Origin: Selaginella moellendorffii | Lineage: Eukaryota; Streptophyta; Lycopodiopsida; Selaginellales; Selaginellaceae | NCBI RefSeq assembly: GCF_000143415.4 | Contig: NW_003314291.1 | Location: 1,836,328-1,900,327, forward strand | Length of the DNA: 64,000 nucleotides | Direction: 5' to 3' | In this document: positions 1-10,892 of the stretch, in pieces | Layout: each line of letters starts with the position of its first letter | Numbering within the stretch: the first letter of the stretch is position 1 | Translations under genes and position numbers: made by a program | Notes under the pieces: generated by a model | Database searches by the model: none | Seen by the model: the letters and a program-made list of their open reading frames with translations, nothing else | Told to the model about the DNA's origin: nothing

Positions 1-495
1 TTGTCACATTCTATTGGGGTGAAACTGAACTATCAGCCAATTGTCTATTTGGGAAAGGCTGAAGCTTTTGAAAACTCAGAGGCAAATGGGCCCGTTGGCT
101 CTTTGGTGTTAGTGCAAAAGGAATTTCCTTGCGATGTTCACCTTGTCAATTTGAAGTCACTTAAATCGTCTCATGAGAGATCTGATGTTCTGCAGTACGG
201 ACTGACCCTCTATCGCAGTGGATGGGACAGATCGTATGAGAAAAACGGATGCAAAGCTTATGATGAACAGGGTCTGAATCTTTTCGATATATTTCAGCCA
301 GTCCAGGTTCAGAATATTGTTCAGTCGAGCATCAATTTTGTCCACGACTCCATACAGGTTGGTTATATAGAACAGGCCCCCAGAATGGAAAGAGCAGGAC
401 CTGGGAAAAGGAAAGGTTTTATTGATCTAAATCCAATGGAGCTGCAAGCTTTTAAGTTTTCAGCAGTAAAGCATGATGCCACCATATCTGAGTAA
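1..495 (+). CDS. Golgi alpha-mannosidase II (GH38), C-terminal part
   Basis: The reading frame is open from the window edge to the TAA at 493-495, so this is the 3' end of a longer gene whose catalytic domain lies outside. The C-terminal beta-domain signature of class II alpha-mannosidases is readable: FPCDVHLVNLKSL (about residues 42-54), a YGLTLYRSGWD segment (about 65-75), an NLFDIFQPVQVQN segment, and the terminal PMELQAFKFS. The family trims two mannoses from GlcNAcMan5GlcNAc2 in the medial Golgi during N-glycan maturation. The tail has no frameshift or stop. The TTG at position 1 is the edge of the window, not a start codon. No introns are seen in this piece. Family assignment is from recalled motif similarity. 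Confidence 0.82.
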   Translation: MSHSIGVKLNYQPIVYLGKAEAFENSEANGPVGSLVLVQKEFPCDVHLVNLKSLKSSHERSDVLQYGLTLYRSGWDRSYEKNGCKAYDEQGLNLFDIFQPVQVQNIVQSSINFVHDSIQVGYIEQAPRMERAGPGKRKGFIDLNPMELQAFKFSAVKHDATISE

Positions 496-758
496 TTTAG
501 CCAATGAGAAGAAAAAATCCACTGGGTCTGAAACTTTCCTCAGATTTAAAAAACAATGGCTAAGAAAGTTACTAACATTTCTCCACTCAGGTCAGGCCTG
601 ATGATATGTAGGCACCATCTTTGACTGCATGATTAATGTGGGTCAAAGGTATTTTAAGGCATGGACTTAGGGTAAGGAACTTAACCTTGGAATGGTGGCA
701 ATATCATTGGTGCTGATGGAGCAGCAAAGGTTTAGACTATCTATGATGATATTCATAA
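496..758. other. 3' flank of the mannosidase gene
   Basis: No coding frame is visible. Positions 625-690 (a piece with gtgggtcaaagg and catggacttaggg) resemble the start of the LTR found at 46909-47000, so a small LTR relic may lie here. Confidence 0.35.
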
Positions 759-1105
759 TGAAATGAACAACAGAGCAAACCCTAGGCCAACCTCCCAACC
801 CTTAAGGCATTACTGGCCATGGAATATTCTTGGAATATTCCTGTGGTTCGTGTCATTCTCCCCTCCCTCATGACCTAGCCACGTACAGCAACCTCAAGAA
901 GCTAAACAACCTTCACATGAAGGGAGTCCAAGGCAATGTGGCCATGGAGAAGAGATGTGCAAATGGCAACATCAATGTTGCAACAAATGGCCATGAAAGA
1001 CAGAGAGCAATACAGCTTTCTTGCATGACAATACAGTCATGGAAACAAAAGAATGAGAATAGAACAAATGGCTCAAATCATATAGCAATATGGCTATAAA
1101 ACTCA
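759..1105 (-). repeat. 3' LTR remnant of an old Ty3/gypsy element
   Basis: Starts TGAAATGAACAACAG on the plus strand and shares the following ~90 bp, including ccaacctcccaaccctta and tattcttggaatattc, with 12551-12660. The two copies bracket gag-pol remnants read on the minus strand, as expected for a pair of LTRs. The outer end towards 1105 is approximate. Confidence 0.55.
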
Positions 1106-2362
1106 ATTCTCCTCTTCCTCAGGAATGTCATCCAAGTTATAACCAAAACTTGGAAACACTCTTTTCATATCATCCTCAGTTTCTTATGTAGCTTTGTCTA
1201 TGGAATAACCATTCTAGTGAACTAACAACTCCTTAGTTGTCTTCTGACGTGTTTTCACCAATATTTGAGCAAGAATATTGGCCAGACCAACCTTCTCAAC
1301 ATCAACCTTTGGAACCTGAATGATGGACTAATCCATAACATCACCAGAATGCAAACACACTTTAAGCTTGCTCACATGGAATGTTGGATGAATCTTCAAA
1401 TTAGCTGGCAAATCCAAAGTGTATGCAAGATCCCACACACGCTGTAAAATTGTTCAAGGCCCACAATACCATGGAGACAATTTAGCACTACCACCTTCTT
1501 TTAGAGACCATTGTGCATTCGACAGCTTAAGGAAAACCTTGTCACCAATTTTGTACTCTTGATGACAATGATACTCATCTTTTGTCTCAATCTTGAGCTT
1601 GCCTCATGTTCAACTTTGCCAACTCAAGTTTGTCTTGCATATCCTCCAGGAAATCACAAGCATGAGATACCTAAACCAAAGCCAAATTCAAACTCATGGG
1701 AGACATAGGCTTATAACTATACATCACCATAAATAGAGACATGCCAATAGCCAATTGATGAGCGCTATTATGAGCAAATTAAAGCAAAGGCACGTACTTG
1801 TCCCATACTCTTTGTTGAGTCAAGTTTCCCACAAAAGACCTCAATAGATCTTCTAATAGATGCGCTTTATCTACCCATCTGATTGTGAATGCTCTCGTGC
1901 TTAGCTTAGTCTCTAGCTTCTCAAAGACCATTTGCCAAAACTTGGACATGAACTTGGGATCTCAATCACTCATAATGTCACCTAAAAAACCATAAAGACT
2001 GAATAACTGATCTACAAACAACTAAGCAAGTTCAAAAGCATTAATACTTATCTTCACTATGAAGAAGTGAGTCATCTTTGTCAAACAATCCACAACAACC
2101 CAAATAACATCATTTCCTTGAAAGGTCTTGGGCAAACTCGTGATAAAGTCTATTGAGATACTATCCCACTTATTCTTGGGTACACGTAAAGGATGATAGA
2201 GGCCAGTGAGCTTCTAATGATCAACTTTGACTGCCTGGCAGGTCAAACAATCACATATGTACTTCTCAACATCTGACTTTATCCCAGACCAAAAGAAATA
2301 CCACTTCACCAACATATACATTTTAAGTACCCCTTGATGCCTAGCACTTGGCATATCATGAC
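1106..2362 (-). pseudogene. Ty3/gypsy integrase remnant
   Basis: Read on the minus strand from 2362 down, the translation has the integrase zinc-binding segment (HECHDMPSARHQGVLK, then CDCLTCQAVK) and the core sequence [20 protein letters not shown], with later parts of the core and C-terminal region broken by stops. This is the 3' half of the element whose 5' half lies at 10893-12550; the 8.5-kb retrotransposon at 2368-10887 split it just before the zinc finger. No intact frame remains. Confidence 0.78.
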
Positions 2363-2367
2363 ACTCA
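2363..2367. repeat. Target-site duplication ACTCA (left)
   Basis: ACTCA directly precedes the TGTGAGACAC start of the left LTR and is repeated at 10888-10892 after the right LTR. Confidence 0.85.
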
Positions 2368-4202
2368 TGTGAGACACAAATCCCTAAGCCCCAAAGTGGA
2401 GCCGAAAGGGTGCCATGTGGTAGTGGCCGAAGCAAAAGCCAAACGAAAAGGCTCCAACTTGAAAGGTTGAGAGCGAGAGTGGAACTCCCAACGGAGTGCT
2501 CAAGGAACGAGCATGAAGCGAGCAATAAGCGAGGCTCCAAAAAGGGACCCAAAAGGACCAACACATGACATGTAGAAGTGTCCGAGATGGAGTCCGAGAT
2601 GGACCCAAGATGGAGTCCGAGATGGAGTTCGAGATGGACCCGAGATGGAGTTCGAGATGGACCCGAGATGGAGTCCGAGGTTGACCGAGACAGAGTCCAA
2701 GGTGGAGTCCGAGGTGGATCCGAGATGGACCCAGGATGGAGTCCGAGATGGAGTCCAAGATGGACCCGAGATGGAGTCCGAGGTGGACCCGAGAGGGACC
2801 TGAGATGGATCCGAGATTGAGTCCGAGACGGACCCGAGATGGAGTCCGAGATGGACCGAGACGGAGTCCTAGATGGAGTCTGAGATGGAGTCCGAGATGG
2901 AGTCCAAGGTGGACCGAGACGGAGTCCGAGATGGAGTCTGAGATGGAGTCCGAGGTGGACCGAGATGGAGTCCGAGATGGACCCGAGATGGAATCCGAGA
3001 AGGACCCGAGATGGAGTCCAAGGTCGAGACCAAGACCCAGACCGAGACCGAGACCGAGACTGAGACTGAGACCGAGACCGACACCGACACCGAGATTGGG
3101 ACCGAGACCGAGGCCGAGGCCGAGTCTGAGTCCAAGTCCGAGTCCGAGGTCGAGTCCGAGTCTGAGTCCGAGTTTGAGTCCGAGTCCAAGTCCAAGTTTA
3201 AGTCTGAGAGGGTGAAAGCCCAAAGCGTTCGTCTCCCAGACCCTGGGGGGTTTAGTGAGCTCCAAAAGTATAGTAGGGGGGAGGACTGCAGTGGAGCCAG
3301 TTTGGCCAGGAAAGGCCAGTTTGGCCCAGAAATGCTGTACCCAGTGTTGGGTGATGAGCTGCCCACTGGGAAGTCAAGACTAGAGTGAACACAGACCAAC
3401 AAGCGGGGTAGCTTGGTGAAGTATTCAAGAGCCAGCTCTAGTTCCAGCGAGAGATTGACTGGCCGATGCTCCCAGTCCAAGTGTGGGTGGCATTACCTAC
3501 TTGGATACCAGGCGTGGCTCAACGGAACGTCGCTCTAAGCCCATGGCTAGAGCACCTAAATGCGGAAGGTGGGGAGAGTACCCATGAGGGCCGCGTAGGG
3601 CCACAGTATTCCAAAATATTGTCCCAAAGTCCCAAACTGTGTAAAGGAAGAGGAGTAGCCCTCTAGTGTGGTGACCAAGGACATAGTCACACAGTGAGGA
3701 AGTCCTAGAGGACAGTGAGACTTAGTGGTCAGGCTCGTTGGCCTTGATCCAGTGGTAGTGTTGGTGAACACGGCCCAGGATAGAAAGGGACTTGGTGGGG
3801 ACCGGAAAGGGGATATTGGGGAAGGCTATTCCTCATGTCTAGGGGCATCCTAAAGATGCTAAGGAGTGGATCTAGGATGATCACTCATGGACGGATGGCC
3901 CAGTCTTTGACAGACGGGACTGTGATGTAGGTGGTGTCAGACCACCGATGTGACCAAGGTGAATGGGCATGGCCTTAGCGTAACAGGCTGATATGACAGT
4001 GGTACCTTGGGGTGTCGGTCATGGGATCGGACATGTGGAGCACTTGGACCAAGTGCAAAGGTTGAATGGTGGGGATGCCGTTCTCGGGGCTAGCAAGCCC
4101 AAGTCCGAAATAGGACTTATGGAGGTTGTGAGTGAGACTCCTCCAAGTGGTCGGAGGTGTGGTTAAGTGACTAAAGTAGAATGGAAAATTTAGTCGCTTA
4201 CA
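2368..4202 (+). repeat. 5' LTR of the LARD-like element (1,835 bp)
   Basis: TG...CA ends. It matches 8721-10887 along its length. The difference in length (1,835 against 2,167 bp) is mostly in the GAGTCCGAGATG minisatellite, plus small indels such as the extra cgagcgtaacacgtttgg near 8798. A truncated third copy lies reversed at 56693-58050. Confidence 0.88.
2578..3210. repeat. GAGTCCGAGATG minisatellite inside the 5' LTR
   Basis: Degenerate tandem units of about 6-12 bp built from GAGTCC, GAGATGGACCC and GAGACC. The left part is dominated by GATGGAGTCCGA and the right part (from about 3020) by GAGACC/GAGTCC hexamers. The array lacks stop codons in most frames, so it produces long spurious open frames on both strands. 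Confidence 0.9.
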
Positions 4203-4205
4203 ATT

Positions 4206-4216
4206 TGGTATCAGAG
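4206..4216 (+). other. Primer-binding site (initiator tRNA-Met)
   Basis: TGGTATCAGAG begins 4 bases after the left LTR end. It is complementary to the 3' end of plant initiator tRNA-Met, the usual primer of plant LTR retrotransposons, and fixes the plus orientation of the element. Confidence 0.85.
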
Positions 4217-5521
4217 TTGTTCCTTAGTCTGACTTTTATTGGTGCTGAAGTATATCACCACTAGCGTTGGCATCGAAGGTCCTAGGAGTGGGCTTATCCT
4301 TGACGAGTAGCAAGTCGGGAAGACATGGCTGTCCACTATAGTTCACATGTGAACTTGTAGGCAAGGTGGTGGATAGAAAAAGGGCCAATGATGGAACGAC
4401 TTTAGGATCTTGGGAATAGTGTAAAGCTTTCCTCATTGAGTGAGGATGTGATCCAGATGAGCGTTTGATGCAGCAAACGGGCTAACATAGTTGTGGTAAA
4501 CAACTATAGTTGGGATCACGGGAAAGATGCAGACTCTAAAACAATAAAGGAGTCACAAGATTACCCTCATATAGTTGAGGCTGGTGCTCATAACTTTGAG
4601 ACCGGAATTGATGACCATGGAAGGTCAAATACAGAAGAGGACACAAGTCCTCGAAATGGTAGCTGGGGCTACCTCTAATAAATGCTGGAACAACCCAAGG
4701 AGTTGGGGGTGTACTCAGAGGATGAGTTGGTATTTTTATCACATGGACAAGTGGTCCTAAGGGGCAAAAGGTTGCCCCAAGAGAACAAATCAAGTGTCAG
4801 AGTAACATTTGCAAAGATGGTCCTTGTGAGTAGGATCTGAATACAAGAAGTTGTATTCCAGTGAGCTAGCAGCTCAAAGGTAGGACCTCACGGGTCGTCG
4901 GATGATAAAGTCCAAAAAGCTGAATGACTCAAATAAGAGTCAAGGAATAATCTTAAGGGATTGGTTGAAACATTTGGATTGAGGTGTATGGTGCCCCATG
5001 AGGTATGGGGAGGATCATAAGATCCAAGTATGAGAACAGTAGGTATCTCATTGATGGCAAAATCTGCCATACTAAAGTTGTGGAAAAGATGTTCCTATAA
5101 GAAAGCAACTTTGGCCTAGAGTTGGGTGCAAATACTATGGTGCGGTGCTAATGGATAGTTAGTATGAGGAACAACCATATTAGTCTTGGCAAAGACCTAG
5201 ACATTAATACGTAGTATCATAAGGATAGGCTCGTGGGGCCAATGGTGTGGAGACACCAAATGTGCCAAGGTGTGATACCTTGAGGTTATGTTGGTAGGTT
5301 CATAAGAACCCCTTGCCAAAGGGAATCCAATGGAAATGGGAATGGCATAGCTTAAAGCTGGAAGGCATGTGGTAGAGTGTGGTGACCAAAACAATGATAG
5401 AGGTGTGGAAGCACCAGCAATGAGTTATAGGACTTGACAACTATGAGGCAACTAAGCAAGAGGGCAGGTAATTGGTTAAACGGGTAGAAGGTAGCTACCC
5501 AAGACTTCTTAATGACATAAA

Positions 5522-5722
5522 TGTAAGCTCCTGAGTTTGTACTACCTGGGAAGTCACCCAACCCAGTACTATTCAAACCCAAGGACGCTTAACCCCAAAT
5601 ATCCTAAGATCCTTAACCGATTGGAGTTCGAAAAGGGGGTGCACTCTTATTCATGGGCCCTTTTCCCTCTATATTTGAACCCCATGGACCGTCTCTCGAG
5701 TCGTTCTCTTTAGTTGCTTACA
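5522..5722 (-). repeat. TRIM LTR (left, 201 bp)
   Basis: Starts TGTAAGCTCCTGAG, ends TTGCTTACA. It is near-identical to 5928-6121 apart from a few substitutions and small indels (for example the extra gttcg near 5626). Confidence 0.88.
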
Positions 5723-5914
5723 ATCCACCACGCTTCCCTGCAAGTTCACGCCCTCGTGAACGGAAGCTAAGAGCCGCAGCTCTCTTGAGAGCCTCGCTCT
5801 CTTGACACCCTACCCCTCGGGTCGAGCCTAGCGGGAGCAAACTGGACCAACCAGATGTCAATCAACATGTGGTGTGATTCCCCTAGCCAACCAACAGACT
5901 CGGACCCGAGACCC

Positions 5915-5925
5915 CTCTGATACCA
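5915..5925 (-). other. TRIM primer-binding site
   Basis: CTCTGATACCA on the plus strand is TGGTATCAGAG on the minus strand, two bases inside the right LTR. It defines the TRIM orientation. Confidence 0.8.
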
Positions 5926-5927
5926 AA

Positions 5928-6121
5928 TGTAAGCTCTTGAGTTTGGACTTCCCGGGAGGTCACCCAATCCAGTACTATTCAAACCCAAGGACGCTTAACC
6001 CCAAATATCCCAAGACCCTTAACCGATTGGAAAAGGGGGTGCACTCTTATCATGGGCCCTTTTCCCTCTATATTTGAACCCCATGGACCGTCTCTCGAGT
6101 CGTTCTCTTTGGTTGCTTACA
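5928..6121 (-). repeat. TRIM LTR (right, 194 bp)
   Basis: Starts TGTAAGCTCTTGAG, ends TTGCTTACA and is followed by the ATAAA duplication at 6122-6126. Confidence 0.88.
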
Positions 6122-8709
6122 ATAAAGAAGTTAAATATACCCTTATTAGGGATAAGTTGCTTACATTGCGATATAATGAGTCAATGTCATAAAAGAAAAT
6201 GTTCATTGTCAAGGAGGCCATCATTGGGACACCCAAACACTCTAGAACACCAGGAAGTGGTGTTTAGTGTCGCGAGGGCAATAGATAAGGCCCAAGGGAC
6301 AAAGTCCCTAGCGAATGAAGGATAGGAGGTGCTATCCAAATGTCCAAGGTTGTGGAGACAGGAGAAGTTTGTCTACTCTAATTGGACAAAGCCAAAAAGG
6401 GATTTTGGCAAGGCTAGTGATAGGCATATAAAGGCCCATAAGTAACAACGGTGATTCTAGTGTGTGGGATTACAAGGTGAGCAAACCTGGATTGAGGAAC
6501 CACTCCCTAGGCTGTCGGGTAGGTTCATCCTTATGATATTTGCCAAGGCATGGTAGAAAGTGTAAAGCTATCTTTCTAGTCTGGAGGAGAATCAAGTGGG
6601 TGCTCAAGCATGTTGTTATTAGCGACCGGGATGCCATGGAGAGTCTAAAGCATGGGATTGTCCATGTTGGACTATATGGTAATTGAAAAACTTGCGAAAG
6701 GAGAGGCCTTAGCAAGCCAAGGAACAAAGTTCCTTGAACGTTCCACTAGGTAGATAAGTACCTAATTAGCCAAGTGTAAATGGTTCATAGGACGCGCGAA
6801 ATAAGAGTGGCGTAGCAAAAGCGTGGTCTTGAAGCTTGCTATGAGGCGAGGCTATCAAAATTGGGGAAGTAGTTCCCGAGTGTTCAAAGAGAGGGCTTTG
6901 AACAAAAGTTGATGGTTAAAGACTTTCATGCTTATGCATGAACCATATTACGGTGGCCGAATGACTTGCTAAGTGAGATTGGCAAGTCAGGGGAAACGAA
7001 TACCCTAGTTGAAGGAGCCAATTTCAAAGGGGTGGCCCAAGGGGCTGAGCATGGAGGAGTCCATGCATGATCACAAAACATGTCAAGTGAGAGGACTTAG
7101 CAGTGCGGAGGAACTAAGTTCCTAAGCTGTGATCTGTAGCGTACTTTAAATATAAGTTGGTGCACCGGCGTGGGGAGTCACGCCAGGCATCCGATGTGAT
7201 GCCGTCCGTAGATGCATATACGGAGGTTGGATTCGAGTCCTGACCCTCTAGTGCTTGGGTTCGAGTCCCAATTCACTAGGGCGCGGTGATGGTTTGGAAT
7301 ATGAGGACACTCATTTTTCGGTGGTCATGGACTCTTAGTAAAGAGACTAGCTTGGGCACACCGCCAAGCGGGGGATGCCCCGGAGTCGTGATGCATGGTT
7401 AGATTGCTTAGAGTGAAAGCTCGGCATATCTAACTTGAACACTTTGGTGCAAAAGGCACCAAGGACGTGGTGAATGAAATGGGGCACCTAGTCTCAGTTG
7501 CTATGGGCACACCGCGAAGTGTGGGGGATGCCCCCGGGGTCATAGTCAACAATTTAAAAGGGTCTGGAAGACCTAGTTCCTATTGGTAGACCTGTTAAGG
7601 GGTCAAGATGAGATCACCAGGTGATCTTATGGTTAAACAAAGTCAAGGTCTTTGTTTGGGTTAAGGAATATGATTCCCAATTCAAAGTGTTGATTTGAAC
7701 TATTAATAATGGTGTGACTTAGTCAAGGTGACCAAGTGAGAAGGACACCTAAAGGGAAATCAATTGTGTCAATACGATGGTATAGTAAGTCCAAGAAAGT
7801 AGTCTTGGGGAGAGACCCATGGAAGGGTTGCAAAGTTGGGCCGTGGACGAAGCCTGTAGCAGAAATTGCTAAAGAGACCTACTAAGGGTGAGCACCCACT
7901 AGACTTAGCAAAGTAGAGCTTTTGCAATGGAACCAAAAGGATACCTCAAGAATGGAGGTAGTGATCCTATGTTGCTCAGTGCAACAATCAATGGATAAAA
8001 ACAAAAGACTAGTGGTCAAGTGTGGGCCATGGAGTTCATTGGAAGGAATCCAAATGGCAAAGTTAAGCATAGAACACTAATGTGTTGGATGCTAACGGAT
8101 TGTGAGAAAGGAAGTGTGCTTCCAAGGATGGATTCCCAAATGCTCCAAATTGGCAAAGGTGAAAGCTCTAAGGGAGGGAGCGACGAAGGAGCCAAAGGAT
8201 AGGGCTATGGATAGCTCTAGCACAACTTACGATGGCTAGAACTTGGTGCCAAAAGTGGCATAAAATAGAAAGGAGGACGATGGTGCCCTCAAGTAGGGAG
8301 CTTCCTAGAATGGGAAGTAAAGTTGCACAATATGTGCAGTGAAAGATGTCAAAGACACCAAAGAAATTGATTTCGAGAAGTCAAAATTAAAAGTTCCAAG
8401 GTGAATTGGTTATGTCAATAGAAGTTGGGACTACTCAAGAATGAGTAGTGGAATTGAGTTAGAGAAGGTGTCTCTAACAGGTTTAGCAAGAACTGAACCA
8501 ATAAAAGGGAGCAAACCACCCCAGGTGGTCGAATGAGTCTCTATGTTAGAGAGACTATGCCCTTAGAGGATGGACAAGACATGGCAAGCCTTCAGGGTCA
8601 AACCATAGACAAATATTGGCTGGGTGCCAAGGATGGAAATGGTAATACTTGCGAGTGTTACTTTATAAAAGGGTTTACCGTTCGATGAGGACATCGAACT
8701 TCATCTATG

Positions 8710-8720
8710 GGTGGTGGAGT
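8710..8720 (+). other. Candidate polypurine tract
   Basis: The purine-rich gggtggtggag directly precedes the right LTR, where plus-strand DNA synthesis would be primed. It contains two T residues, so it is imperfect. Confidence 0.45.
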
Positions 8721-9756
8721 TGTGAGACACAAATCCCTAAGCCCCAAAGTGGAGCCAAAAGGGTGCCACGTGGTAGTGGCCGAAGCAAAAGCCAAACGAG
8801 CGTAACACGTTTGGACTAAAAGGCTCCGACTTAAAAGGTTGAGAGCGGGAGTGGAACTCCCAACGGAGTGCTCAAGGAACGAGCATGAAGCGAGCAATAA
8901 GCGAGGCTCTAAAAAGGGACCCAAAAGAACTAACACATGACACATGGAAATGTCCAAGATAGAGTCCGAGATGGACCCAAGATGGAGTCCGAGATGGAGT
9001 TCGAGATGGACCCGAGATGGAGTCCGAGGTGGACCGAGACGGAGTCCGAGGTGGAGTCCGAGGTGGATCTGAGATGGACCTGAGATGGAGTCCGAGACAG
9101 AGTCCGAGATGGACCCAAGATGGAGTCTGAGGTGGACCCGAGAGGGACCTGAGATGGATCCGAGATTGAGTCCGAGACGGACCCGAGATGGAGTCCGAGA
9201 TGGACTGAAACAGAGTCCGAGATGGAGTCCGAGGTGGACTGAGATGGAGTCCGAGATGGAGTCTGAGATGGAGTCCGAGGTGGACCGAGACGGAGTCCGA
9301 GATGGAGTCCGAGATGGACCCGAGATGGACCCGAGATGGAGTCCGAGATGGAGTTCGAGATGGACCCGAGATGGAGTCCGAGGTGGACCGAGACGGAGTC
9401 CGAGGTGGAGTCTGAGGTGGATCTGAGATGGACCCGAGATGGAGTCCGAGATGGAGTTCGAGGTGGACCCGAGAGGGACCTGAGATGGATCCGAGATTGA
9501 GTCCAAGATGGACCCAAGATGGAGTCCGAGATGGACCGAGACGGAGTCCGAGATGGAGTATGAGGTGGACCGAGACGGAGTCCGAGATGGAGTCTGAGAC
9601 GGAGTCCGAGATGGAGTCTGAGACGGAGTCCGAGATGGAGTCTGAGATGGAGTCCGAGGTGGACCAAGACGGAGTCCGAGATGGAGTCCAAGATGGACCT
9701 GAGATGGAATCCGAGAAGGACCCGAGATGGAGTCCGAGGTCGAGACCGAGACCGGG

Positions 9757-9793
<37 letters not shown>

Positions 9794-10887
9794 TCGGGAC
9801 TGAGACTGAGGCCGAGGCCGAGTCTGAGGCCGAGTCCGAGTCCGAGTCTGAGGCCGAGTCCGAGTCCGAGTTCGAGTCCAAGTCCGAGTTCGAGTCTGAG
9901 AGGGTGAAAGCCCAAAGCGTTTATCTCCCAGACCCTGGGGGGTTTGGTGAGCTCTAAAAGTATAGTAGACTACAGTGGAGCCAGTTTGGCCAGAAAAGGC
10001 CAGTTTGGCCTAGAAAGGCTGTACCCAGTGTTGGGTGATGAGCTGCCCACTAGGAAGTCCAAGACTAGGGTGAACACAGACCGACAAGTGGGGTAGCTTG
10101 GTGAAGTGTTCAAGAGCCAACTCTAGTTCCCCTGGGAGATCGATTGGCCGATGCTCCCAGCCCAAGTGTGGGTAGCACTACCTACTTAGATACCAGACGT
10201 GGCTCAACGGAACCTCGCTCTAAGCCCATGGCTAGAGCACCTAAATGCGGAAGGTGGGGAGAGTACCCATGAGGGCTGCATAGGGCCACAGTGTTCCGAA
10301 ATATTGTCCCAAAGTCCCAGACTGTGTAAAGGAAGAGGAGTAGCCCTCTGGTGTGGTGACCAAGGACACAGTCACACAGTGAGGAAGTCCTAGAGGACAG
10401 TGAGACTTAGTGGTCAGGCTCGTGGGCCTTGATCCAGTGGTAGTGTTGGCGAACACGGCCCAAGACAGAAAGGGACTTGGTGGGGACCGGAAAGGGGATA
10501 TTGGGGAAGGCTATTCCTCATGTCTAGGGGCATCCTAAGGATGCTAAGGAGTGGATCTAGGATGATCACTCATGGACGGATGGCCCAGTCTTTGACAGAC
10601 GGGACTGTGATGTAGGTGGTGTCAGACCACTGATGTGACCAAGGTGAATGGGCATGGCCTTAGCGTAACAGGCTGATATGACAGTGGTACCTTGGGGTGT
10701 CGGTCATGGGATCGGACACGTGGAGCACTTGGACCAAGTGCAAAGGTTGAATGGCGGGGATGCTGTTCTCGGGGCTAGCAAGCCCAAGTCTGAAATAGGA
10801 CTTAAAGAGGTTGTGAGTGAAACTCCTCCAAGTGGTCAGAGGTGTGGTTAAGTGACTAAAGTAGAATGGAAAATTTAGTCGCTTACA
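8721..10887 (+). repeat. 3' LTR of the LARD-like element (2,167 bp)
   Basis: Same ends and order as the 5' LTR. The unique part after the minisatellite is highly similar to 3205-4202. The longer minisatellite accounts for most of the extra length. Confidence 0.88.
8950..9902. repeat. GAGTCCGAGATG minisatellite inside the 3' LTR
   Basis: The same array type as 2578-3210 but about 320 bp longer, with several repeated blocks of GAGATGGAGTCCGAG and GAGGTGGACC. LTRs are copied from one template at insertion, so the difference arose after integration or by recombination between copies. Confidence 0.9.
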
Positions 10888-10892
10888 ACTCA
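10888..10892. repeat. Target-site duplication ACTCA (right)
   Basis: Matches 2363-2367 on the other side of the element. Confidence 0.85.

Larger units (their letters stand above)
5522..6121 (-). mobile_element. TRIM (miniature LTR retrotransposon), 600 bp
   Basis: Two ~200-bp direct LTRs (5522-5722 and 5928-6121), starting TGTAAGCTC and ending GCTTACA, bracket about 205 bp of internal DNA. A reversed primer-binding site lies at 5915-5925 next to the right LTR, so the element reads on the minus strand. The 5-bp duplication ATAAA occurs at 5517-5521 and 6122-6126. It has no coding capacity. Decayed copies of the same family lie at 45140-45648 and 46066-46470. Confidence 0.9.
4203..8720 (+). 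other. Internal region of the LARD-like element, no genes
   Basis: About 4.5 kb with no open frame that resembles a known protein; only short random frames occur. It contains a TRIM insertion at 5522-6121. Its right half (about 6424-8405) is repeated at 23126-25257. Two tRNA T-arm-like strings (gattcgagtcct near 7231 and ggttcgagtccc near 7259) sit in a row, also in the second copy near 24056 and 24083. Confidence 0.7.
2368..10887 (+). mobile_element. Non-coding LTR retrotransposon (LARD-like), 8.5 kb
   Basis: Two direct LTRs (2368-4202 and 8721-10887), both starting TGTGAGACAC and ending GTCGCTTACA, flank an internal region of about 4.5 kb. A primer-binding site for initiator tRNA-Met follows the left LTR, a purine-rich stretch precedes the right LTR, and a 5-bp duplication (ACTCA) surrounds the whole element. 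The internal region has no recognisable gag or pol, so it is non-autonomous and would have depended on proteins from a related element. Its LTRs share the tract near gtgaaagcccaaagcg with the coding gypsy LTRs at 25.3 and 31.7 kb (reversed), which makes that gypsy family a candidate partner. It inserted into the older gypsy copy read on the minus strand. Confidence 0.88.

Noticed and set aside
2384-3480. Long open frames (up to 293 codons) on both strands with LGLGLGL, RTPSRTPSR or ESEMESEMD repeats
   Set aside because: They are products of the GAGTCCGAGATG minisatellite, which lacks stop codons in most frames; they lie inside an LTR.
8658-9915. Long open frames (up to 407 codons) on both strands
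   Set aside because: Same minisatellite artefact in the 3' LTR. Overlapping frames on both strands have no domain.
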